Shown in pieces: positions 43,656 through 52,433 of a stretch of DNA of 60,755 nucleotides. Position 1 is the stretch's first letter, and each line of letters begins with the position of its first letter. The DNA lies in contig JAIETJ010000054.1 of NCBI GenBank assembly GCA_019745275.1, positions 1 to 60,755 of the forward strand, read 5' to 3'. The notes under the pieces are model-generated. The model was not told the DNA's origin and did not search any database. It saw nothing but the letters and a program-made list of their open reading frames with translations. The translations under genes and the position numbers were made by a program. Source of the stretch: Pseudomonadaceae bacterium. GTDB lineage: Bacteria; Pseudomonadota; Gammaproteobacteria; Pseudomonadales; Pseudomonadaceae.

Positions 43656-44606
43656 TTAAGTATCCAGCTGGCAGCGCAGCAATTGCTGCATACGCTGCTG
43701 CAAGGTCAGCCCATCGTTGCCCAAGCAAGCAACTGACGAACCGCTCATTTGCTCACTCGCCAACTCCGAGACTTCCCCCGCAATGGCCATTGAGCATTCC
43801 AAGCTCAACGCCAGACGCGCCATTTGCTTGGGAAAATCATTACTCGGCGGATGATTGGCAAACAACACCAACAACTGTGGCTGGAGCTTCTCGCAGACCA
43901 AGGTTAACTCTTCTAGCGGCTGTCCTTGGGCCAACACGGTCAAGTTAAGAGATGCATCCCCCAACAACAAACCGCAAACCAGCAATTCCAGTTCATGGCA
44001 TTGCCCTGGTATGGCGGCCAACACCACCCGCACTTCACTGGTACCGCGGGCCATCTGCAGACGCTGCAAGGCACGGGCACGCAGGAAGCTGTCGAAAAAT
44101 AACCACTCGCTACTGCGCCCAAACTCGTGTTGACGCAGTTTCAATTGCTGCCACAACGGCATCAGCACATCCTGAAACGCCACTGCCAGCGGGTAACTGG
44201 AAAAAATTTGCCCGTACAACTGCTCCAATCGCAGTTGATCAAAGTCATGCAACGCAACACGTAGTTGCTCTTGCCATTCACCCCACTCACTGCTGGCGAC
44301 GGCTTGCGAAATCGGCGCGGCACGCGTCTGCGTCAGCTCATTGCGCTGTAAAATCTTGCCAACCTTACTCACTGCAACGCCGCGCTCGAGCCACGCCAGA
44401 ATGCTGCGAATGGCCTCAATATTGGCCTGCGAGTAGAGCCTATGACCGCTTTCAGTTCGCGTCGGTTGAATCAGCCCATAACGGCGCTCCCAAGCACGCA
44501 GCGTCACCGGATTAACCCCGGTAAGCCGCGATACTTCGCGGATCGGAAACAACTCTTCTTGCTTAAGTTCCGAGGAGGCAAGGGCTAGAGCAGCACGTTC
44601 AGACAT
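43656..44606 (-). CDS. MerR-family CarH/LitR-type regulator with altered B12 pocket
   Basis: A 316-residue protein from ATG 44606. An N-terminal MerR helix-turn-helix (FPIREVSRLTGVNPVTLRAW, ERRYGLIQPTR.ESGHRLY) is followed by a B12-type helical bundle and a Rossmann-like domain. By alignment to Thermus CarH, the pocket Trp is not conserved and the Glu-His pair reads Glu-Trp (SSEWLFF), while the axial-type His is kept in PGQCHELE. That fits class II LitR proteins (PplR of P. putida), which do not bind B12 and depend on other light sensors. It is divergent from folM. Confidence 0.85.
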   Translation of the reverse strand: MSERAALALASSELKQEELFPIREVSRLTGVNPVTLRAWERRYGLIQPTRTESGHRLYSQANIEAIRSILAWLERGVAVSKVGKILQRNELTQTRAAPISQAVASSEWGEWQEQLRVALHDFDQLRLEQLYGQIFSSYPLAVAFQDVLMPLWQQLKLRQHEFGRSSEWLFFDSFLRARALQRLQMARGTSEVRVVLAAIPGQCHELELLVCGLLLGDASLNLTVLAQGQPLEELTLVCEKLQPQLLVLFANHPPSNDFPKQMARLALSLECSMAIAGEVSELASEQMSGSSVACLGNDGLTLQQRMQQLLRCQLDT

Positions 44607-44635
44607 GGTGATTGGGCTCAATTAAGTTGTAGGCA

Positions 44636-44643
44636 TTGTACAA
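44636..44643. promoter_or_regulatory. Single TTGTACAA box in front of the MerR gene
   Basis: The palindrome TTGTACAA lies 30 bp upstream of the MerR start codon. It shares the TGTACA core of the flanking operators and may mediate autorepression. Confidence 0.5.
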
Positions 44644-44767
44644 CAGTGCAGTACGTAACTTTCGATACAACACAGGTTCAAGGCCGTAAATTAGCCTATC
44701 CGTAGCATCATACGGTCTTTTTCTCGACACAAAAGGGCGAAAGCGCAAAGCAAATACCGAGATTACC

Positions 44768-44801
44768 TGTACAATAATTATTTTATGTATAACTTTGTAC
44801 C
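44768..44801. promoter_or_regulatory. Triple TGTACA/TGTATA/TGTACC boxes upstream of folM
   Basis: TGTACA (44768-44773), TGTATA (44786-44791) and TGTACC (44796-44801), first to third start 28 bp apart. A CATAAT (44804-44809) that could be the -10 of the folM promoter lies just downstream, so a bound MerR-type protein would cover the promoter. Confidence 0.65.
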
Positions 44802-44845
44802 CGCATAATAAGCAGCAGTTTTTACTAGCGCCTTGTGAGGTTGGC

Positions 44846-45556
44846 ATGCACCCATTATCCGCCCCGATTCTGCTCACCGGCGCCAGCCAACGGGTTGGCC
44901 TGCACTGCGCGCAACGCTTGCTCGACGACGGCCACCGGGTGATCGTCAGCTATCGCTCTGAGCGTGAAGGCCTCGCGCAACTTCGCGAACGCGGCGCTCT
45001 GTGCTTACCGGCGGACTTTTCCAGCGAGCCCGGCATCTTAAATTTCATCGAACACCTGCACAGCCAAACCGACTGCCTGCGCGCCATCGTGCACAACGCT
45101 TCCGATTGGTTGGCAGAGGGTGAGGAGCCCGACGCGGCGCTGTTTAACCAGATGGTTAACGTGCACATGCTCGCGCCCTACCTAATCAACCTGCATTGCC
45201 AGCAACTACTGCAAGCCGCACAGCCAGCTGACATCGTGCATATCAGCGACGACGTGGCACGCACCGGCAGCGCCAAACATATCGCTTACAGCGCCAGTAA
45301 AGCCGGCCTAGAAAGCCTGACTTTATCCTTTGCCGCACGCTTTGCTCCGCACATTAAGGTCAACGGCATAGCGCCGGCGCTGGTGCTGTTTAACCCAGGC
45401 GATGCCGCCGACTACCGTGCCAAAGCCCTAAGCAAATCGGCCTTAGGCATTGAGCCGGGCGCAGAGGTGATCTACCAAAGCCTGCGTTACTTGCTCGACA
45501 ACCCCTACCTCACCGGCACCACCCTAACCGTCAATGGCGGCCGGCACCTGAAATAA
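44846..45556 (+). CDS. folM: FolM-like dihydromonapterin reductase
   Basis: A 236-residue SDR from ATG 44846, which has a GAGG site; the upstream frame overlaps the operator and is not coding. Nucleotide motif TGASQRVG, HNASDW in place of NNAG, and SISDDVARTGSAKHIAYSASKAGL with the Tyr-x-x-x-Lys pair. FolM reduces dihydromonapterin to tetrahydromonapterin, a pterin cofactor of phenylalanine hydroxylase in pseudomonads. It heads an operon with folE and folX, fitting one pterin pathway. Confidence 0.88.
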   Translation: MHPLSAPILLTGASQRVGLHCAQRLLDDGHRVIVSYRSEREGLAQLRERGALCLPADFSSEPGILNFIEHLHSQTDCLRAIVHNASDWLAEGEEPDAALFNQMVNVHMLAPYLINLHCQQLLQAAQPADIVHISDDVARTGSAKHIAYSASKAGLESLTLSFAARFAPHIKVNGIAPALVLFNPGDAADYRAKALSKSALGIEPGAEVIYQSLRYLLDNPYLTGTTLTVNGGRHLK

Positions 45557-45577
45557 CCCGACCCAAAGGAACCCCAC

Positions 45578-46138
45578 ATGAGCCCATTACTGCCAGACCA
45601 CTACCGCCAGATTTTGCTCGGCTTGGGCGAAGACCCAGAGCGCGAAGGCTTGCTCGACACGCCCAAACGCGCAGCCAAAGCCATGCAGTACCTCTGCCAC
45701 GGCTACGCCCAAAGCGTTGATGAGATCGTCAACGGCGCACTGTTCGCCTCGGATAACGACGAAATGGTAATCGTCAAAAATATCGAGTTATATTCGCTGT
45801 GCGAACACCACATGTTGCCGTTTATTGGCAAGGCCCATGTCGCCTACATCCCCACCGGCAAGGTGCTGGGGCTGTCGAAAATTGCCCGGATTGTCGACAT
45901 GTTTGCCCGCCGCTTGCAGATCCAAGAGAACCTTACTAAACAAATCGCCGAAGCCATTCAAGGTGTCACCGACGCCGCAGGCGTGGCCGTGGTGATTGAG
46001 GCTCAGCACATGTGCATGATGATGCGCGGCGTCGAGAAGCAAAACTCCTCGATGAACACCTCGGTGATGCTCGGTGCGTTTCGCCAGTCGGCCAGCACCC
46101 GGCAGGAATTCCTACAATTGATCAGCCGAGGTAACTAA
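45578..46138 (+). CDS. folE: GTP cyclohydrolase I
   Basis: A 186-residue type I enzyme that makes dihydroneopterin triphosphate from GTP. Zinc ligands are the Cys/His of LCEHHMLPF and the Cys of [11 protein letters not shown]; the family core [26 protein letters not shown] is intact. It starts 21 bases after folM behind AAAGGAA. The link with folM and folX indicates that it feeds monapterin rather than only folate. Confidence 0.96.
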   Translation: MSPLLPDHYRQILLGLGEDPEREGLLDTPKRAAKAMQYLCHGYAQSVDEIVNGALFASDNDEMVIVKNIELYSLCEHHMLPFIGKAHVAYIPTGKVLGLSKIARIVDMFARRLQIQENLTKQIAEAIQGVTDAAGVAVVIEAQHMCMMMRGVEKQNSSMNTSVMLGAFRQSASTRQEFLQLISRGN

Positions 46139-46140
46139 GC

Positions 46141-46512
46141 ATGGCGCAACTGCAAGCCGGCATGGCACGGATTCGCATCAAAGACCTCAGCGTACGCACC
46201 TTTATTGGCATCAAAGAGGACGAAATCCTCAATAAGCAGGACGTACTGATTAACCTGACCATCCTCTACCCGGCCAGCGAAGCGGTGCGCGATAACGACA
46301 TCGACCACGCGCTGAATTACCGCACCATCACCAAGGCGATCATCCAGCATGTGGAAGGCAACCGCTTTGCCCTGCTCGAACGCCTAACCCAAGAGCTGCT
46401 TGATCTGGTGATGGTCAATGCCGCGGTCTGCTACGCCGAAGTCGAAGTAGACAAGCCGCACGCCTTGCGCTTTGCACAATCGGTGTCCATCACCCTCGCC
46501 GCCCAACGCTAG
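46141..46512 (+). CDS. folX: Dihydroneopterin triphosphate epimerase
   Basis: A 123-residue FolB/FolX-fold protein: [19 protein letters not shown] at the start and the [23 protein letters not shown] stretch typical of the tunnelling fold. FolX epimerises dihydroneopterin triphosphate to the monapterin form. The start is 2 bases after the folE stop codon. FolX rather than FolB is chosen from operon context and the length. Confidence 0.92.
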   Translation: MAQLQAGMARIRIKDLSVRTFIGIKEDEILNKQDVLINLTILYPASEAVRDNDIDHALNYRTITKAIIQHVEGNRFALLERLTQELLDLVMVNAAVCYAEVEVDKPHALRFAQSVSITLAAQR

Positions 46513-46599
46513 AATCTGAGGCCGGCGATCAATTATTGCCGGCGCAGGCGCACGCTTTTAATATCCGCACCCGCTTCCTCCTATATTGAGAGCACCGCC

Positions 46600-46893
46600 A
46601 TGACCGAGCAACAACGCCTCGAACTCGACGCCGCCGCCTTTCGCCAGCTAGTGCAGCACCTGCGCTCACGGCCCGACGCTCAGAATATCGACCTGATGAA
46701 CCTGGCCGGCTTCTGCCGCAATTGTTTGTCTAAGTGGTACAAAGCCGCCGCCGACGACATGGGCGTGAGCGTCAGCGTCGAGCAAGCGCGCGAAGAGATT
46801 TACGGCATGCCCTACAGCGAGTGGAAGGCTAAATACCAAAAAGATGCCAGCGCTGAGCAACAGGCCGCTTTTGCCAAGGTACACAAGCCATGA
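46600..46893 (+). CDS. DUF1244 domain protein
   Basis: A 97-residue soluble protein with the DUF1244 core (LMNLAGFCRNCLSKWYKAAADD and EIYGMPYSEWKAKYQ), a metal- or nucleic-acid-type helical domain of unknown role. It is coupled to the HopJ-like gene (stop and start overlap by 4 bases). In pseudomonads it is usually next to folX. Confidence 0.9.
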   Translation: MTEQQRLELDAAAFRQLVQHLRSRPDAQNIDLMNLAGFCRNCLSKWYKAAADDMGVSVSVEQAREEIYGMPYSEWKAKYQKDASAEQQAAFAKVHKP

Positions 46894-47231
46894 GCCCGCT
46901 CGACACTTTTCAGGCGCAACTGCACAACCAAGAGCACCTGTTCAGCCAGACCTTGGCCTTTATCGCCGAGCACTACCACTATCAGCCCAGCGCCTTCAGC
47001 AATGGCGCGGTACAGAACCCGGCCGGACAGAATGAAGGCTCGTGCAAAACCTTAGGGCTGGCGCTGCTGGAGGGTTTCAACCTAGAAGAAACCTTGCGCG
47101 CCTTCGGTGAGCATTACCGCGCCGTACTGGCCAACCCAAACGGTGACGACCACGGCAATATCCGCGCCCTACTAAACAGCGGGCTGGCCGGCGTGCGCTT
47201 TGCCCAGCCGAGTCTGCAACGCAAGGCCTAA
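46890..47231 (+). CDS. HopJ type III effector-family protein
   Basis: A 113-residue protein opening MSPLDTFQAQL with the family segments HYHYQPSAFSNG and NEGSCKTLGLALLEGFNLEETLRAFGEHYR. Although named after the HopJ effector of plant pathogens, this family is widespread in free-living bacteria and no type III system is present here, so an effector role is unlikely. It is coupled to the DUF1244 gene. Confidence 0.88.
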   Translation: MSPLDTFQAQLHNQEHLFSQTLAFIAEHYHYQPSAFSNGAVQNPAGQNEGSCKTLGLALLEGFNLEETLRAFGEHYRAVLANPNGDDHGNIRALLNSGLAGVRFAQPSLQRKA

Positions 47232-47339
47232 ACCCGGCCGCCGCAGCCACGAGCCTGCGGCGCCAGCTACTCCGAGCGCTCCGAGCAAATTCGCAGGCCT
47301 TGCTATACTGGCCTGACAACCCCTCCTGATGCGCTCGGC

Positions 47340-49322
47340 ATGACCTTACGCAAACGCATGTTCTGGCTATTTACCCCATTACTGGTGCTGACACTGGTGA
47401 TTGCCTATGGCTTGTCGGAACGTATTTTGCTCAGCCGCTTTGATGCGCAAGACCACGCCTTACTGCTCAATGATGTCGAGCGTCTGCGCAGCCGTTTAGA
47501 CAGTTTAATTAGCCGCAGTGAAGACCTGCTACGCACTTACTCCGAGTGGGACGACACTTACCAGTTTATGCAGGGCCAACAACCGGACTTTGTCCGCAGC
47601 AACATGGATGAGCAATCGCTGGCGCTGCTGAATTTTGACTTTATGGTGTTCCTCGACCTCGAAGGCCGGGTGGTGACCGAGCAATGGCTGCCGCCCGACC
47701 TTACCGACATGCTCAGCGTCGGCACGCAACACCCCACTAACTACGAGAGCTTGCGCGCCGACATTCTGCAACTGGGCCAGCAATTGGCCAAACACAATCT
47801 CGCCAGCTTGGATGTTGACGGTCGAGGTCAGCTGTTACTGCTGCAAGGCACGCCACTGCTATTGCTCGCCAGCCCAATCAGCAATACGCAAAGCTTTGCC
47901 GAGCCGATTGGCACTATTGTGGCCGGGCACTTTATTGATGCCGAGCGCTTTGAGAGCTTGAAAAATCAAGTCGACGGCAATCTGCAGTTGATCGAGCCAA
48001 GCAACGCCGGCGTACGGGGGCAGGCACTAAAAATGCCCCTCGACAGCAGCCTAAGTGACTTAGTTATCAGCCCGCGGCGCGTGCTCGATAACCAGCGACA
48101 GCAACTCGACTTACAGTTCAGCAATCAACTCCAACAACCTCAACTGACCTTACAAATCAATAAAGACCGCCGTTTATACACAGAAGGCCAGCAAGCCATT
48201 AGGTTCTTCTTACTGCTCAGCGTCACCGCTGGCGCACTGGCACTACTGCTGATTTACCTGTGTTTAGAATTTTGGCTGCTGCGCCGTCTGCAACGCATTC
48301 ACCGTGAAGTCACCTTGATCGATGCCGACAGTCAACTGCCACGTTTGGCCGATCAAGGTAATGACGAACTCGGCCAGCTGGCCACGGCGTTAAACACCAT
48401 GTTTGCCCGTATCAGCCAAAGCGAATCGCGCCAGCAGTTAATTCTCGACTCCATTAATGAAGGTTATTTCGAGGTCGACCCCAGCGGCCACTTACTCACG
48501 GCCAACAAAGCCTTAGCCAGTATTTTTGCCTACAGTTGTGAGGCATTAAAGGGCCAAAGTTTTGCCTTGGTATTGAATGAACAGGACATGCTACGCACCC
48601 TGCAGCTCCTGCAAAAGTTAGCCGCCGGCAGCCAAGATAATCTGCTCGCCACAGCGTTTAAGCGCGGCGATGGCAGCCTCGGCCACTTCGAAGCGCGGCT
48701 GGCGGCCATGTATGACCAACAGGGCGCGATCATCGGTTGGCGCGGCATAGTGCGCGATACCAGCGAACAAATGGCCTACCAAAGCCAACTGATCGACATG
48801 GCCTATCGCGACCCGCTGACCGACTTAGGCAACCGTAAAGCCTTTGCCGAGCAACTGCAAAGCAGCTTAGAGCTGATGCAGCGCAAACAACAAAGCCTGG
48901 CCCTGCTGTATCTGGACCTTGACCGTTTTAAACAAGTTAACGATCAATTCGGCCATGACGTCGGCGACGCCCTACTAATCTGCATCGCCGAACGCCTGCG
49001 TAATTCCCTGCGCCAGCCTGACTGGGCCTATCGCTTAGGCGGCGACGAGTTCACCATCCTGCTGCCTGAAACCGACCGGCACGCGGCCATGAAACTGGCC
49101 GAACGCCTACGCCACAACCTCAGCCAACCCTTTGCCCATGGCGATGTGCTGATTAACTTTGTCACCCCCAGCATCGGCATTGCCCTGTACCCCGAGCACG
49201 CCCAGTACGCCGAAGGCCTGATCAAAGCCGCCGACATCGCCATGTACGAGGCCAAGGAGCAGCGCAACAGCGTCTGTATCTATCAGACCACCGAGCTTTC
49301 CCCTCCGGCGCAAAACAGCTAA
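47340..49322 (+). CDS. Diguanylate cyclase with CHASE4, HAMP, PAS and GGDEF domains
   Basis: A 660-residue protein: first membrane helix (about 8-25), periplasmic CHASE4-type sensor (about 40-280, SRSEDLLRTYSEWDDTYQFM is the CHASE4 opening), second helix (about 285-310), HAMP (about 310-360), PAS (about 375-480) and GGDEF. The active site is GGDEF (about residue 567) and RQPD five residues earlier is a functional-looking I-site. It makes c-di-GMP. The cysZ gene follows after a 33-base gap. Confidence 0.93.
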   Translation: MTLRKRMFWLFTPLLVLTLVIAYGLSERILLSRFDAQDHALLLNDVERLRSRLDSLISRSEDLLRTYSEWDDTYQFMQGQQPDFVRSNMDEQSLALLNFDFMVFLDLEGRVVTEQWLPPDLTDMLSVGTQHPTNYESLRADILQLGQQLAKHNLASLDVDGRGQLLLLQGTPLLLLASPISNTQSFAEPIGTIVAGHFIDAERFESLKNQVDGNLQLIEPSNAGVRGQALKMPLDSSLSDLVISPRRVLDNQRQQLDLQFSNQLQQPQLTLQINKDRRLYTEGQQAIRFFLLLSVTAGALALLLIYLCLEFWLLRRLQRIHREVTLIDADSQLPRLADQGNDELGQLATALNTMFARISQSESRQQLILDSINEGYFEVDPSGHLLTANKALASIFAYSCEALKGQSFALVLNEQDMLRTLQLLQKLAAGSQDNLLATAFKRGDGSLGHFEARLAAMYDQQGAIIGWRGIVRDTSEQMAYQSQLIDMAYRDPLTDLGNRKAFAEQLQSSLELMQRKQQSLALLYLDLDRFKQVNDQFGHDVGDALLICIAERLRNSLRQPDWAYRLGGDEFTILLPETDRHAAMKLAERLRHNLSQPFAHGDVLINFVTPSIGIALYPEHAQYAEGLIKAADIAMYEAKEQRNSVCIYQTTELSPPAQNS

Positions 49323-49355
49323 GGTCGCGCGATAGTTCACTTTCGGAGCATCGCC

Positions 49356-50096
49356 ATGACCACCCCCGCACTCTCTGGCCCGCAGTATCTGCGTGAAGGT
49401 TTAACACTAATTTTAAGCCCCGGCCTGCGGCTCTTTGTACTGCTGCCACTGACCGTTAACTTGCTGGTCTTTATCGGTTTAATTGTCCTCTCCGTGCAAC
49501 AGTTCAGCGGTTGGGTCGAGGCATTTATGCCCAGCTTGCCCAGCTGGCTGAGCTTTCTTGAGTACCTTCTCTGGCCGCTGTTTGTAGTGCTGGTGCTGCT
49601 GATGGTGTTTTTCACCTTCAACCTGGTGGCCAACATTATTGCCGCGCCCTTTAACGGCTTTCTCGCTGAAAAAGTCGAGATAGTCGCCCGCGGCCATGAT
49701 GACTTCCCAGCCTTTAGCTGGAGCGAACTGGCCGCCATGGTGCCGCGCACCCTGAGCCGGGAAATGCGCAAACTCAGTTACTTTTTACCCCGCGCCATCG
49801 CCCTGCTGATTCTCAGTTTTATTCCGTTGCTGAACATTCTGGCCGCGCCCCTGTGGCTGCTGTTTGGCGTGTGGATGATGGCCGTGCAATACATCGACTA
49901 CCCTGCCGACAACCATAAAGTTAGCTGGCCAGACATGCTCGCTTGGCTGCGTGAAAAGCGCTGGCAGAGCTTGAGTTTTGGCGGCATTACCTACTTAGCG
50001 CTGCTGATTCCCTTCGTCAACATCCTGATGATGCCGGCGGCAGTGGCTGGGGCCACGTTGTTTTGGGTACGCGAAAGAGCAGAGCAACAGGTTTAA
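49356..50096 (+). CDS. cysZ: CysZ, sulfate transport protein
   Basis: A 246-residue membrane protein with four or more hydrophobic segments (about 27-55, 70-100, 140-170, 200-230) and the CysZ stretches [25 protein letters not shown] and [16 protein letters not shown]. CysZ imports sulfate for cysteine synthesis. The start ATG 49356 has a CGGAG site. It follows the diguanylate cyclase, an order known from other pseudomonads. Confidence 0.95.
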   Translation: MTTPALSGPQYLREGLTLILSPGLRLFVLLPLTVNLLVFIGLIVLSVQQFSGWVEAFMPSLPSWLSFLEYLLWPLFVVLVLLMVFFTFNLVANIIAAPFNGFLAEKVEIVARGHDDFPAFSWSELAAMVPRTLSREMRKLSYFLPRAIALLILSFIPLLNILAAPLWLLFGVWMMAVQYIDYPADNHKVSWPDMLAWLREKRWQSLSFGGITYLALLIPFVNILMMPAAVAGATLFWVRERAEQQV

Positions 50097-50159
50097 TCGC
50101 CACGGGGCCGTTACACTAGGAGGCTGAAATTTTTAAAATCCTTTGGTCGAGAACCACCC

Positions 50160-50339
50160 ATGAGCAGTGAACACAGCGTAAACGGCAACATCGTCACCAA
50201 GGTCAACAATGAGTGGTGGGTTTGCCGCGAAAAAGGCGAACAAATTGCTGGTCCCTTCGGCTCCGAGACGCTGGCCCGCGAGGTGGCCGCCGTGCTGCAA
50301 GACCAACCGGCCCCACCACCGCTGCGCCGCAAACGCTAA
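50160..50339 (+). CDS. Small uncharacterised protein, 59 residues
   Basis: ATG 50160 to TAA 50337-50339, preceded by CCTTTGGTCGAGAACC without a clear ribosome site. It encodes a polar protein opening MSSEHSVNGNIVTKVNNEWW and ending in a Pro/Arg-rich tail (PPPLRRKR). The repeated W-W and the strict start, with no frame disturbance for 180 bases, suggest a real gene. A relative next to the glycosyltransferase is known to me from other pseudomonads, but I cannot verify it here. No function assigned. Confidence 0.65.
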   Translation: MSSEHSVNGNIVTKVNNEWWVCREKGEQIAGPFGSETLAREVAAVLQDQPAPPPLRRKR

Positions 50340-50415
50340 GTCGGCCGCCAACACTGTCACCCAGCGGTAACCCGCGCGTCACACAGACAACATGGCCACA
50401 GCCCAAACTGTGGCC

Positions 50416-51585
50416 ATGAACCCAACCAGCCTACACATCGCCCTGATCAGCGAAACCTTGTCGCACCACTCATCGGGGGCCACCAACACCCTTGACCGTC
50501 TGTGCGCAGGCCTGATTGCGCGCGGCCATCAATTGCAACGGGTGCGGCCGCGACGCAGCAGCGATGCTGGGCGTCGCAGTGATGCGCATTTGCTGCTCAC
50601 CCACGGCTGGCCATTACCGGGCTATCCGGAACTACAGTGGGGCTTAGCGGCGCGCCATAAACTCTACCAACACTGGCAACTGCAGCGCCCTGACGTGCTG
50701 TATATCGCCAGCGCAGGCCCGCTTGGGCTGGCGGCGTTGTGGGTGGCGCGGCGCTTGGGAATTCCGGTGGTCAGCGGCTTGCACAGCAATTTTCAGCAGC
50801 GGGCCACTCACTCCGGCTTGGGCTTATTCAATCACCTACTAGCCCACTATCTGCGCTGGTTTCACAACCGCTCACAACTCACCCTAGTGCCTAGCGTCAG
50901 CCAGTGCTTGGAGCTGACTCGGCGCGGGTATCAACGCTTGCAACTAATGACGCGCGGGGTCGACGGGGAGTTGTTTAATCCGCGTAAACGCAGCAGCAGT
51001 TTACGCGCCAGCTGGGGGTTGGCCGAGGAGGACATCGGCGTGCTGCATGTCGGCCGTCTGGCCAGCGAGAAAAACCTCGAATTGTTGGCGTCCAGTTTTT
51101 CCGCTTTGCAGAGCGCCTACCCACAACGCCGCTGCAAACTCATTGTGGTCGGCGACGGCCCGCAACGCGGCGCATTACAGCAAGCGCTACCTGAGGCCAT
51201 CTTCACCGGCGTGCAACGCGGCGAAACGCTGGCTGAGCACTATGCCTCGGCGGATGTTTTTTTGTTTCCCAGTCTGTGTCACAGCTTCGCCAATGTGCTG
51301 CTCGAAGCCCTCGCCTCCGGGCTCGGCGTGGTGGCCTTCGACCAAGCCGCCGCCGGCCAGCATATCCGCCACGGTCACAACGGTGCACTGGCCATCCCCC
51401 ACGACTCAGCGGACTTTATCGACGCTGCGATATGGCTCTTGGCTGAGCCAGAAACCCTGCGGCGAGTGCGCCTGAATGCCCGCCAACACGCCAGCCGACA
51501 AGGCTGGGAGACGACTATTCAGCTGTTAGAAAGCCACCTGCGCAACACCTGCACTGCCGCCTCGGCACCCGCAATTAGCGGTTAA
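50416..51585 (+). CDS. GT4-family glycosyltransferase
   Basis: A 389-residue GT-B fold enzyme from ATG 50416 (MNPTSLHIALISETL); the upstream in-frame ATG 50392 is possible. It has the N-terminal G-x-T-N motif (SSGATNTLDRLCAGL) and the C-terminal GT4 sequence FPSLCHSFANVLLEALASGLGVVA with the sugar-nucleotide binding E-x(7)-E style. HVGRLASEKNLELL opens the donor half. Acceptor and product are unknown; it is not part of an obvious polysaccharide cluster. Confidence 0.9.
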   Translation: MNPTSLHIALISETLSHHSSGATNTLDRLCAGLIARGHQLQRVRPRRSSDAGRRSDAHLLLTHGWPLPGYPELQWGLAARHKLYQHWQLQRPDVLYIASAGPLGLAALWVARRLGIPVVSGLHSNFQQRATHSGLGLFNHLLAHYLRWFHNRSQLTLVPSVSQCLELTRRGYQRLQLMTRGVDGELFNPRKRSSSLRASWGLAEEDIGVLHVGRLASEKNLELLASSFSALQSAYPQRRCKLIVVGDGPQRGALQQALPEAIFTGVQRGETLAEHYASADVFLFPSLCHSFANVLLEALASGLGVVAFDQAAAGQHIRHGHNGALAIPHDSADFIDAAIWLLAEPETLRRVRLNARQHASRQGWETTIQLLESHLRNTCTAASAPAISG

Positions 51586-51616
51586 CCGCGCCTATCACAA
51601 GCAGAATTACAGGCAG

Positions 51617-51653
51617 AAAAAACCCGCCAACTCAGAGGATCTAAGTTGGCGGG
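51617..51653 (-). terminator. Terminator of the OmpA-family lipoprotein gene
   Basis: CCCGCCAACT and AGTTGGCGGG form a 10-bp stem around an 11-base loop. On the minus strand the stem is followed by TTTTTT (51617-51622). It also lies after the rightward glycosyltransferase. Confidence 0.88.
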
Positions 51654-51671
51654 CCATTTTAGTTTTACGGC

Positions 51672-52355
51672 TTAATATTGCTGTGATTGCCGCCCCGGCA
51701 CTGGGCGCAAGTTAACTTCGACCCGACGATTTTGCGCACGGCCATCGGCGGTGGCATTACTGGCAATCGGCTGATCCGGGCCGGCGCCACGCGTCGATAG
51801 CCGCGAGCCATCCACGCCTTGCGCGGTCAGGTAGTTAGCCACGCTCTGCGCGCGGCGCTGGGACAAATCCATATTGTGCTGACGACTGCCGGTACTGTCG
51901 GTAAAACCGACAATTTCGATGCTGTTCTGATTGAACTGCTTAAACGAGCTGCCAAGGTTATTCAGCGGCGCATAGAAATTACTGACGATCTCAGCAGAAT
52001 CTGTAGCGAAAGTAATATTGCCCGGCATGATCAACTTGATCTGATCACCCTGACGCTGCACCTCAACCCCAGTACCCTGCATGCTGCGGCGTAGTTCGGC
52101 CTCTTGCTTGTCGGCGTAATAACCATAACCAGCACCGGCCGCACCGGCTACCGCGGCGCCGATTAAGGCACCCTTGCCGCGATTATCATGTTTAATCAAG
52201 GCCCCTGCGGCGGCGCCGGCCAAAGCCCCTAAACCACCATAGGTGGCGGTTTTGTTGCTGCTGGGCGGTTGATTGTCATATGGATTTTGCGACGCGCAGC
52301 CAGCCAACAGAGCAACGGCGCTGACAACAAGCAACAGACGATTAGGGCTAAACAT
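51672..52355 (-). CDS. OmpA-family lipoprotein (YiaD-like)
   Basis: A 227-residue lipoprotein: signal peptide with lipobox LLAGC (cysteine near residue 20), a Gly/Ala-rich middle with a glycine-zipper-like segment (GGLGALAGAAAGALIKHDNRG... GAAVAGAAGAGYGYYAD, about 40-80), and a C-terminal OmpA domain that binds peptidoglycan (NSIEIVGFTDSTGSRQHNMDLSQRRAQSV). It tethers the outer membrane to the wall in this family. Monocistronic with its own terminator. Confidence 0.92.
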   Translation of the reverse strand: MFSPNRLLLVVSAVALLAGCASQNPYDNQPPSSNKTATYGGLGALAGAAAGALIKHDNRGKGALIGAAVAGAAGAGYGYYADKQEAELRRSMQGTGVEVQRQGDQIKLIMPGNITFATDSAEIVSNFYAPLNNLGSSFKQFNQNSIEIVGFTDSTGSRQHNMDLSQRRAQSVANYLTAQGVDGSRLSTRGAGPDQPIASNATADGRAQNRRVEVNLRPVPGRQSQQY

Positions 52356-52433
52356 GCAGCGTAACTCCTGAGTATTTAAGCGGCCCCGATGGGCGTTGTT
52401 AGTTGGAGCACTGAAACGACTGAAGATTCCGCC

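Noticed and set aside
46890..47231. Type III secretion effector
   Set aside because: The HopJ-like name is only a family label; no secretion genes are nearby and the family is common in non-pathogens.
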